Below, piece after piece: positions 1 through 10,100 of a stretch of 64,000 nucleotides of DNA (positions within the stretch are counted from its first letter, which is position 1; every line of letters starts with the position of its first letter). A program made the position numbers and the translations under genes. Below the pieces are notes generated by a model. That model was not told the DNA's origin. It ran no database searches and worked only from the letters and a program-made list of their open reading frames with translations. Source of the stretch: Eledone cirrhosa (taxonomy: Eukaryota; Mollusca; Cephalopoda; Octopoda; Eledonidae); assembly GCA_964016885.1 (NCBI GenBank), contig OZ024744.1:63908962-63972961 (forward strand). Reading direction: 5' to 3'.

Positions 1-1885
1 ATGGTGGGAAGTAGAGAACTCTACCAGGATGCTAGGAGAGAAGTTAGGCGACAAGTATACTTTGCAAGAAGGGAAGCAGAAAATAAAAAGCATGTTTTGC
101 AATGTGTGGACCAAAGGATTGTGAGGCTGTGTGTCAGAGAAAATTGTGATGTTGGGAAGAAGTGTGTCTGAGATGATAATGACGTACTTGTCCTCACTAA
201 CGCTGAAAAGAAGGTAGCATGGGAGTGCCATTATGGAAGACTACTGAATGAGGAGAATGCATGGGAGGATAATAGTCTACCCCATGTGGACCCAACAGAG
301 GGTCCAACCATACAAGTCAGCAACAGCATAGTAAGTAAGACAATTGAGAATACGAAGACAAACAAAGCAGCTGGACCATCGTGGAGAGTTGCTGAGATGG
401 TGGGTCACACTTTAACCATGCATATTGTAAATGAAGTAATGCAGAAACGTGTTATACCCAATGACTGGTGTAGCATCATCATCAACTTTACAAGGGCAAA
501 GGAGATACACTAGACAGAAGAAGCTGTAGAAGCATCAAGTTGATGGACCAGGTTATGAAGGTCACAGAAAGAGTTATAGCACAGCTAATTAGAGACCAAA
601 TTAATCTAGATGAGATGCAGTTTAGATTTGTGCCAGGTGAAAGTATCACGGATGCCCTCTTCCTTCTGAGACAACTGCAGAAGAAGTACTTAGCTAAAAG
701 TAAGCCCCTCTATTTGGCATTTGTTGATCTGGAGAAAGTATTTGACATAGCCCTCCACTCCATAATCTGGTGAGCTCTTAGAAAGCTGGGAATAGATGAG
801 TGGTTTGTGAAGGTGGTACAAGTCATGTACAGAGGAGCAGTCAGGAAGGTTAGAATTAATAATGATTATAGCGAGGAATTTAGCATGCTAGTAGTAGTCA
901 ATCATGGGTCTGTTCTTAGACCTTTCCTGTTTACTATCATCCTGAAGACTATAATGGAAGAGTTTAAGACTGGTTGCCCATGGGAACTCCTATATTCCAT
1001 TGATCTAACCCTCATAGCCGGAATCTATAGCAGAATTGGAGAAGAAATTTGAAACTTGGAAGCATATCTTAGAAGCAAAAAGTCTTAAAGTCAACTTAGC
1101 AAAACTAAAAGTTCTAGAAAGTAAAAAGGAAAACAAGGCCCATATCCCTTAAGGGAAATGGCCTTGCTCAGTGTGCATGAAAGGAGTGTTTAGAAATTCC
1201 ATCCCGTCTCAAATTAAAACTATGGATACACAAGAGATGTAGTGGGATCTCGAGCAGATTAGCAAAAAATGTATGTTTTTTTATAATATAGTTGATGCAC
1301 AGGAGCAGTAAGCAGCAAGTAGTCACAGAGAAAAGCCCCTTTAAATTCTCAGAGGACTCTGTAGAAGTAGTTACCTGTTACTTGGTTGACTAATGGAGGT
1401 GGGTGTCTGAAAGTACATTAGCCAGAGATGGAAAAAGTTCAGGGAGTTACTGCCTCTGCTAGCTACAAAAATTTTTTTTTCCGTAAAATGAAAGGCAGAC
1501 TGAATGATGCTTGTGTACAGGTAGCAAATCTGCATGGAAGTGACACCTGGACATTGTGTGCCGACAGCCTATGAAGATTAGAAAGATGTGAAGTTTGAAT
1601 TCAAATGTGTAATAATAGTGCACATGAATGGCAAAGCATCAATGAACTGAAAGAGAAACTAGGCCTAAGAAGAGTCAGATGCAGTGTACAGGGGAGGAGA
1701 TTGAGGTGGTTTGGACATGTGATGTGTATGGAGGATGACAGCTGTATAAAACCGTGCATGGTGTTCTAATTGAAAACTGGGGAAGAGAAAGTCCTAGGAA
1801 AGTTTGAGATGAAGTGATAAAAGCTGACCTTACCCAATTAAATCTCACAAAGGAGATGACACAGGATCAAGATCTCTGACATTAT
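1..1885 (+). pseudogene. RTE-type LINE with PHD-like finger, decayed copy, 5' cut by window edge
   Basis: Relic of the same reverse-transcriptase element that is best preserved at 17240-21095. Conceptual translation in shifting frames gives the RT finger block (VIPNDWCSIIIN, about 445-490), the palm block (LAFVDLEKVFD, about 715-750), HGSVLRPFLFTII (about 903-945), a damaged active site with YSID in place of YADD (about 990-1005), and the tail 'RWFGHVM' type block near 1700. A much damaged zinc-finger segment lies at about 1150-1260. Stops and frameshifts separate every block, so no product is expected. The window begins inside the linker between endonuclease and RT. Its 3' UTR continues at 2165-2535. 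Confidence 0.85.
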
Positions 1886-2164
1886 ACTGCAGAAAAGCCA
1901 CAAAGTGAAATGAAACAAACACATAGAGGACACACTAGTCTGCACCAATCTTCTCTTCAATCATCCCTATTCACTCTCCCCAGTTTTAATGCCCAACTTT
2001 CACCAGCTAAATATCCCACACCCCATTATCCATGTCAAACTTGCTTACTTGTCCTTCCCCTCCAAACCTTCACCCTGACACACCTTGCCTGCCCAACAAA
2101 CACATGCAAACATAAAAGCTGGACACACTCTACATCTGATTTCTCACAATGTTGTTGCCATGCC

Positions 2165-2535
2165 AAATAGCACTAAGTCCACCTTGAATGCTACTCCAAT
2201 GCCACAACAAAAGCACCTAGACCATCCTGTACGATGGTCATATTGGTGACTCAAGAAAAAGTGCCCAGTCCACCCTGTAAGGTGGTCATGCTGATGACAT
2301 GACAAAAAGCACCCAGTTTACCCTGTAAGATGATCATGTTGGTGCCATGATAAAAAGCACCCAGTCCACACTGTAATGTGGTTGGTGTTAGGAGGGGGGT
2401 ATCCAGCTGAAGAAACTAAGCCCAAATGCAGATCGAATGAGTATGATGTGCTCTCTGGACCTGACCCGTCTAACCCATGTAAACATGGAAAAATAGACAT
2501 TCAATGATGATGATGAGGATGATGATGATGATAAA
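2165..2535 (+). repeat. 3' UTR of PHD-RTE LINE, 48-bp modules plus (GATGAT)n tail
   Basis: Continues the LINE relic upstream. It shows about three 48-bp modules of the form 'aaaaagcacccag...ctgtaa.gtgg', then the conserved 'catccagctg' block, then a (gatgat)n tail at about 2500-2530. The same arrangement follows the ORF of the copies at 20797-21095 and 46280-46045 (minus). The 1886-2164 stretch between ORF and module is C-rich and I recognise nothing in it. Confidence 0.75.
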
Positions 2536-2562
2536 CATCAATTAGCACTATCATTATATCAT

Positions 2563-2745
2563 TTGAATTGGCAGTATCGGTAGAGGGTCGGACGCCATGC
2601 TTTGATGCATAGAGTTATGGCCCTTGCCATTCTGAGTTCACATCCCGCCGAGGTTAACTTTGCCTTTCATCCTTACGGGGTCGATAAAATAAAGTACCAG
2701 TAATACACTGGGAAATTGCTGGCCTTGTGCCAAAAGTAGAAACAA
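2563..2745 (+). mobile_element. tRNA-derived SINE, family A
   Basis: Full-length copy. The head carries an A-box-like 'tggcagtatcggtagag' and a B-box-like 'gagttcacatcccg'. The body ends with the conserved 'ggccttgtgcc' and 'gtagaaacaatta' followed by an ATT-rich tail. This is the most numerous SINE in the window, with at least 16 copies. Confidence 0.85.
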
Positions 2746-2765
2746 TTATCATTATTATCATCACA

Positions 2766-2965
2766 ACGGTGGATTAGCAGTATTGGTAGAGGGTCGGACG
2801 CCATGCTTTGCAGCATAGAGTTACGCCCCTTTACGGTCTTAGTTCAAACCCTGGCGAGGTTAACTTTGCCATTCATCCTTACGGGGTCGATAAAATAAAG
2901 TACCAGTAATGTGCTGGGTAATTGCTGGCCTTGTGCCTAAAGTAGAAACAATTATCATTATTATC
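2766..2965 (+). mobile_element. tRNA-derived SINE, family A
   Basis: Second copy in direct orientation, immediately after the first. It has the same head, body and 'gtagaaacaatta' end and is followed by a short ATC/ATT tail. Confidence 0.85.
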
Positions 2966-3002
2966 ATGATCATCACTTTCACCACCAGCATCAACACTCC
3001 CT

Positions 3003-3955
3003 GCCTTAATTGCTTTGCTGCTCTCATAGTTTTGTTGGTACCTTAGTTGCTACCTTAGTTGCTCTCATAGTTTTATTGCTACCTTAGTTGCTCTCATAGT
3101 TTTATTGCTACCTTAGTTGCTCTCATAGTTTTGTTGGTACCTTAGTTGCTACCTTAGTTGCTCTCATAGTTTTGTTGGTACCTTAGTTGCTCTCATAGTT
3201 TTATTGCTACCTTAGTTGTTCTCATAGTTTTGTTGGTACCCTAGTTGCTACCTTAGTTGCTCTCATAGTTTTATTGCTACCTTAGTTGCTATCATAGTTT
3301 TGTTGGTACCTAAGTTCCTATTGTTGTTTAGTTGCTACCTTAGTTGTTATCATAGTTTTGTTGTTACCTTAGTTGCTATCATAGTTGCTACCTTAGTTGC
3401 TATCATAGTTGTTATCATAGTTTTATTGCTACCTTAGTTGCTATCATAGTTTTGTTGCTACCTTAGTTGCTACCTTAGTTGCTATCATAGTTTTGTTTCT
3501 ATCTTAGTTGCTATCATAGTTTTGTTGCTATCTTAGTTGCTACCTTAATGCTTTGCTGCTATTGTTGTTTAGTTGCTACCTTAGTTCCTACCATAATTTT
3601 GTTGCTACCTTAGTTGCTATCATAGTTTCGTTGCTACCTTAGTTGCTACCATAGTTTTGTTGCTACCTTAGTTGCTATCATAGTTTTGTTGCTACCTTAG
3701 TTGCTACCATAGTTTTGTTGTTACCTTAGTTGCTATCATAGTTTTGTTGCTACCTTAGTTGCTATCATAGTTTTGTTGCTACCTTAGTTGCTACCATAGT
3801 TTTGTTGTTACCTTAGTTGCTATCATAGTTTTGTTGCTATCTTAGTTGCTACCTTAGTTGCTATCATAGTTTTGTTGTTTCGTTAGTTGCTACCTTAATG
3901 CTTTGTTGCTATTGTTGTTTAGTTGCTACCTTAGTTGCTATCATAGTTTTGTATT
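3003..3955 (+). repeat. 29-bp minisatellite of two related half-units
   Basis: About 950 bp of tandem repeat with a period near 29 bp. Each unit is made of 'ttgctaccttag', 'ttgctatcatag' and 'ttttg', and the half-units are sometimes gained or lost singly. Three interruptions with 'ctttgctgct' or 'attgttgtttag' occur. The array ends about 80 bp before the first visible TP53I13-like exon, so it lies in the preceding intron. Confidence 0.95.
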
Positions 3956-4034
3956 TGTATCTTTATTTTGTTTAAATAGATTTGTATTTATGCAATCATT
4001 GTTAACAATCGAAACTCTCTCCTTGCTTTTGCAG

Positions 4035-4113
4035 TGGTAAACACCGACCTCTGTGGCCAAAATATGGAGATTATGCATATTTGCCACCTCAGCGATGGTT
4101 ACATTCTCTTGAA
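4035..4113 (+). CDS. TP53I13-like gene, internal exon 1 (of those visible)
   Basis: Acceptor 'cttttgcag' precedes it and donor 'gtgagt' follows. The exon starts with the third base of a split codon (T) and then reads [20 protein letters not shown] to SLE, ending in phase 0. Confidence 0.75.
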
Positions 4114-7100
4114 GTGAGTAGATTTTAATATTTTACTAATTCAGAGTTTAGATGTTTGTAGCTTTGAATATGCATGATATATTTAGAGGTACACATTGTA
4201 TCCTGCTGCTAAGTATTTTTGAAGCTTTTCATTTGAGAATATGTTCAGTATCAGTTATATGAAAAAAATATAGCAAAAGGCATCAATATTTCCTCAACAA
4301 GTTTGCATGAATTACCAGTTATTAATTCTTAACATCCTATAACGATTGAGCAGAATATAATATATCTAAAAATGAACCTGTAAATTCAATTGATTACAGT
4401 GTCTTTACTAATAGACAGATTTTTATGAAAATTCATTGTAAAATAAAGTAAAAAATTTAATTTTTAGTGTGATATGGTCAGAGTGTTCTTTTATACTTTT
4501 CAAGAATGTCTGCTTAATGTTGTTTCGTATGGTACAGGATGTTAAGAGCTAATGTGTGCATGCTTGTACGCGTCTAGGACCAGTTAGTTTGGTGTATGTG
4601 TGTATAAAGAAAGGTCTCGGATTGGCACCTGAGAGTCGTGTGAAATGCTTGAGTTCAAATTCTACTGTAGTCTTCTTGAGTGGTAGTTTTAACACCACCA
4701 ACACCACCTTCTGGCCCTAGCAGAGTCCACTTTGTTGCAAAAATTCAGACCAGTTCTTTGATTTGAGGATAACTTCTTCCCTTCTTTTTCCAGCCTTAGA
4801 AACCCTGGAAAATATCAGGGTTGTTGTCTTTTCTCCCTTCTTTTTCCACCCTCAGAAGCCCTGGAAAATATCATGAGTGCTGTTCTTCCTCCCTTCTTTT
4901 TCCACCCTCAGAAGCCCTAAAAAGTATCATGCGTGCTGTCCTTTCTCCTTCCTTTTTCCAGCCTTGGAAGCCCTGGAAAGTATCATGGGTGTTGTCCTTC
5001 CCCACTTCTTTTTCTAGCCTGAGAAACCCTGGAAAGTATCATGGATGTTGTCTTTCCTCCCTTCTTTTTCCACCTTGAAAAGCCCTGGAACTTGGAAAGT
5101 ATCATGGGTCTGTTCTTTCCCCATTCTTTTTCCAGCCTTGGAAGCCCTAGAAAGTACCATGGGTGTTGTCTTTTCTCTGAGCTAAACAATTAAAAGAAAG
5201 AAAAAAAATGTAGTAAAAATTTGACACTTATACTGACTATTGACTCTGTGCCATGTTAGTGGCAGCATATGAATTGTTAGTAGACTGAAGCTCTGTCAAC
5301 TTGATCACCAGAGAAAATCTCAAATTAAATTATAGAAATCTATGAAAATCTAAATTATATTTAATGTAGATATATGTACAGTTTATAAAACTCACTGAGA
5401 AAATTTTGAATAAATGTGAAAAATGCTTTACACAGAAAAACACGTGTGAGAATAACAGAATGTTTTTCAACTTTGTTTACATTTTCACAGCGCGGCTTAT
5501 AAACTATAATGATTTTATTAATATTTAAAAACAGAAGGGAAAAGCAAGGGCTCTAGGGTCACAGAAGAATGGGAGGGGGAGGGAGATGGGCTTTGGGCCT
5601 AGGGCACGGCAGTGTTGGGCCTTCACCCCATGGACAAGACCGCAAAAGCATTTCCACGGACAATGGCCAGCAACACCCGCTTCAACAGCCACCCAACCTC
5701 GCAGGGCTCCTTCCTCAGACGAGCTGCTGATGTTCCAATCTTGCAGAGGAGCTCGGCAGTATGGGGTCCAAGTATGCTTGAGGTGTTGATGGCAACCAGT
5801 GCGAAGAAGAAGCAGCCGGACAATCCATAGTATTTGTTTGTCTTCCTATAATTATACCTACTTCAAGTATATCATATGTTTTCTTATATACACATTGTTG
5901 AGTATAGATATTTACGATTTAATAGAAATATAAGTTTACAATAAACTTTGAACAGATATAGTAGAACAGAAACCTTTCAATTTGTTAAAGCAACCAAAGT
6001 GCTGGTTGGAAAAGTTAACAACAGTTAACTGTCTATTTTTTTCTTTCTTTCAGCATGGTGCAGCTGTTTTCTTATACCACCCATGTGCCAATCCAGATGA
6101 GATCTCAGAATTTAAAAAGATAGCCTTCAGTTGTTTAAAGAAGATTATTATAACAGCAACAAAAAATGTTCGATTGAATATGGTAAGTGTTAGCAATTAT
6201 ACCAATTACTCTCAGATGAAACATTAATCATAACTTCATATTTTATCTATCTATTTATCGAAAAATGATAACAAAAAGGGTTTGAAAAGTGTACCTGGTA
6301 TATTTAAAGGATCTTTATAACATGTACAAAAATTGGTGTTAAAAATTGATGTTAGCAAAAGCCTGGCTGCTAATTTTCGACCACAATGAGTTTTTCATGG
6401 CAAAATTGACACCAGGCACTCTGGCTTTGTCTGTGCCTTACCCCTGTCAGCAGAATGTATAATGTCTCTCACAAAGTGTCCCTGAATCTGTGAGCCATGT
6501 CTTGTAATGCTGCAATGTCCACTTAAATTTGTAGGAGTTCACTGTTGATCACTGCTGCTTTGCAGGTGTCACTGATTTTTTTTGAAGATCATCTGCTAGA
6601 TCAACAATCATAATCCATGTTCCTACATCCAAGTCTGGGTGCTGGTTTCTTTCTTTTTTCTTTGTTGTTTTGCTTGGTGCAGTGTTTACTAATATCCTTA
6701 AGCCCCATGTGCACAGTGGACTGTCACAGGACAGCACATAATTGGCTGGGAGCTTTCCAGGTTGAGGCGGGGTGTAGATGTCTAGTAAGGCAGGATGGCC
6801 TTTCTCTCTGTTGAAAGCAAAGCCTGGCATCTTAATCCAAGCCAAGGGAGTGCAGTGGACTGTTTTTCATGTTTTTACACTGCAATGAGTCAATACTGGA
6901 GTGTCCTCTCAAGGGTGCAAGCCTGGGAAGGATTTTACAAGAGATTGGCAGTTGCCCATGCAGTATGTCTCCCCTCTCTACACCACTGATGTTATACAAG
7001 GGAAGGGCAGGGGTCAATACAACCTAATACCAATTGTCATTGCAGGAGTTGGCAGAACAAGGTTGAATATAAAATGAAACTGCCTTAGGAACTCCAGATT

Positions 7101-10100
7101 TATTCTTAGGGTTTGCTCACAAAGCCTTTCCCGCATAGTGAAGGTTTTAAATCAGTTTGTCTTCTAGATAGAGTGCCCTTTGACGTCAATAGAGACAGAT
7201 CTGCTAGACTTGCATTTTAAGCCACATGACAAGGCCGAGAATTGGACTTGGTTGCCAGAGGTTATTTGAGATGTGGCTCATCTCCACCCCTGCTCTTCAG
7301 CTTAGCAACCTTGGAACCTTCAAAATATATAAATTTCCTCTATGTTTACATATCAAAGGTTCATTCTGTTGAAATATAAAATCACTCTCAGGTAATTATG
7401 TGTGTGTGTATGTGTGTGTGTGTGCAGGCATGACCATGTGGTTACAGAGTTTGGAAACTGCAGAAGCCTGTCATTATTTACCTGTTATTTACGCATTTGT
7501 AATGTTATCTACACAACTATATACAATAAAAATTGGTATATAGTTATATAAGTATGTTTAGTCAATTCACTAATGTCTGCTTTAAATGTTTTCCTCACAC
7601 TTGATAGCAATTTTAACTTTGTACTTTAACATTGTTTAAATCTTTATATCATATCGAACAGTATTTGCTATGGTGACATCTTGTGGTGACATACGCATAT
7701 AATAATTCTCTTCAGTATATTCCTTGTGTGTTTGTGTACAAGAAAATATGCTGCTGGCTACCTTCTATTACACTCTCATATATTTCATTGTTCATGGTGT
7801 TTTGTTTCTCATTGTTCATTTAATTTATTGCTGTAACCAAATGAAAGAAGAATAATGTTTGGTGTTGATATGCAGAATTGATTATATACGCTAGAGCATG
7901 GTCGCATTTGTATTGTCTGAGGGCCACACACAACTACTACTTGCGCACATTACAACTAATTCAAGTCATGTGCATACAAATGTTTTAGCACCATTCATGA
8001 ATACAAAGTAATGAAGTAGTCTGACAATAAACTAAAATTTTAAATGGCAACATATACTTGCAGTTAGCAACAGCAACAAATACATTGTACAAAAATTACA
8101 ACAGTTCAAAACTGAACATTTATTTGCTACTATTCAATCATTTTTAGTGTTTTGTCCCGAGGCTTGACACCTCTTTTTGCTGACAATTTTTGGTATGTCT
8201 GGCTGAAATGTCTGTACAGTTCTGACTTTGATCAGAGATGACAAGTGTTGATCAGTCGGCCTTGTTCTCTGAGAAGTTTTTGTTGATTTCATGAAGGAAA
8301 ATAACTCTTCACACATAGGTAGAACCAAACATTGCCATAATATTTGTAGCAAACTTTCTGAAGTTTATAAACTTTTGAGGAAGGTATGAAAAGAAACCAG
8401 GTATCCCCACTTCAAGATACTTTGCTCTAATTCATCATTAATTAAACAACTCTTATCAATGCTGTCACAGGGTGGATGGAACTTTTTTTTACAGAGGTGT
8501 TTTATGGTCAAGTGTCCTTCCTGATATCAAACCTTTTCGATATCTCCAACAGCATTCAGAGATATAGTGTATCTAATCTATTCTAATAACTGGGATAAAC
8601 ACCTCTCTTCTTTTAGGCCCCCATCAGTCATGAATGACCATGGGATTAGCACCTAGAAAGTTTCCCTCTGAGGCACAAGTCCGGGCAAGGTTGTTTGTGG
8701 AAGACCAGCAGTCACCCATGCATACCAGTCTCCCCTCTCCACGCCACCAATGATGTCCAAGGGAAAGGCAATGGCTGAAACAGCTTGACACCAGTAACAT
8801 CACAACTACAGCTGAGTAAACTGGGGCAACATGAAATAAAGTGTCTGCTCAAGGACACAATGCAAAGCCCGGTTCGAGAATCAAACTCGCAACCTCACAA
8901 TTGTGCGCCCGACGCTTTAAGCACTAAGCTATGCACCTTCAGGGATAGATATATGTAGTTAATTAAATCATCATTCTTTTCCTTTGTTTAACAATTAGTC
9001 TCTAATCTATTCTCACATGTTGATTTACAGCCATTTGTTGTTGTGACATACATGAAGAAGTTGATGATGAATATGGTTGAGGAAAATCTGATTAAGAAGT
9101 TTCTTCGGGTAAATATAAATACATACATTTACATATCATGTGTGTGTATATGTATGCGTGTGTGTGTATGTATGTATGTATGTATGTATGTCAGGTTGCT
9201 CTTAAGTGCTACTGGTAAACCAGTATAACTTGTCTCATGGTCAGGTCATCGGTGACTAAACTGGCAACCCCACCAAGCTTCCTTGGTGAGGAGGGTGATA
9301 TTTGGACACCCTGTGGGATGAAATACAAGACTCGGTAAAGGGCGGAGGAAGTTGGCAGAGTTAACGGCCATCCAAATAGTACTTTTGTTTTTCAGCTGCG
9401 AGTGAAAGGCCCCCAGTTGTTGTCAAAACACCTTTCTAGGAGAGGGAATCTCTGGAAAAAAACCTGTGGCTTCGGAAGCATCTGATGATATTGACCAGTT
9501 CTCATTTTTGAGTAGTGTTTTCGATGCTCAGAGAGTGGGATTGGTCAAGTGCAAGGCCTTTCATCACTTAAATAACCTTCAAAGCACAGGCATTGCTTGT
9601 TCAGGATATGTTACAGGTTCGTGTGGCTGGCTGTAGCCCAAAAGTGCCCCATTTTCTGTAATCTGACAAGCGATTGCAATACTCTCATTGCAACCTTCAT
9701 GTATGTATGTATTGACTTAGGTCTCAAGAAAACCGTTATCATGTACCAACCTGCTCCTGGTAAGCAGTACTGTAAACCAAATATCTATGTGTATGGTAAA
9801 CAACTTAGAGTGGTTGATCAGTTTGTCTACCTGGGAAGCACTGTTGATTATGAAATTCCACTCAGGATTAGGAAAGCAAGTGATGTTTTTGGAAAGCTAG
9901 AAAGGCGACTCTGGGGTCAGCGAGACATATGCAAGAAGACAAAGGTAAGGGTGTACAAAGCATGTGTGCTCTCTTCTCTTCTTTATGCCTGCGAGACCTG
10001 GATCATATATCGACACCACCTTAAACAATTGGAGCGTTTCATCAGATGTCTCAGGCGCATCCATGGCGTTCACTGGAGGGACCACATCAGTGATGTCGAG

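Noticed and set aside
5586..5830. Host gene exon on the plus strand (67-72 codons)
   Set aside because: Three overlapping frames are open in a GC-rich block, with no splice sites; the minus-strand resemblance to an RT tail is better, though weak.
8134..8352. Minus-strand 72-codon gene
   Set aside because: No splice context, no recognisable domain, inside an intron of AT-rich DNA.
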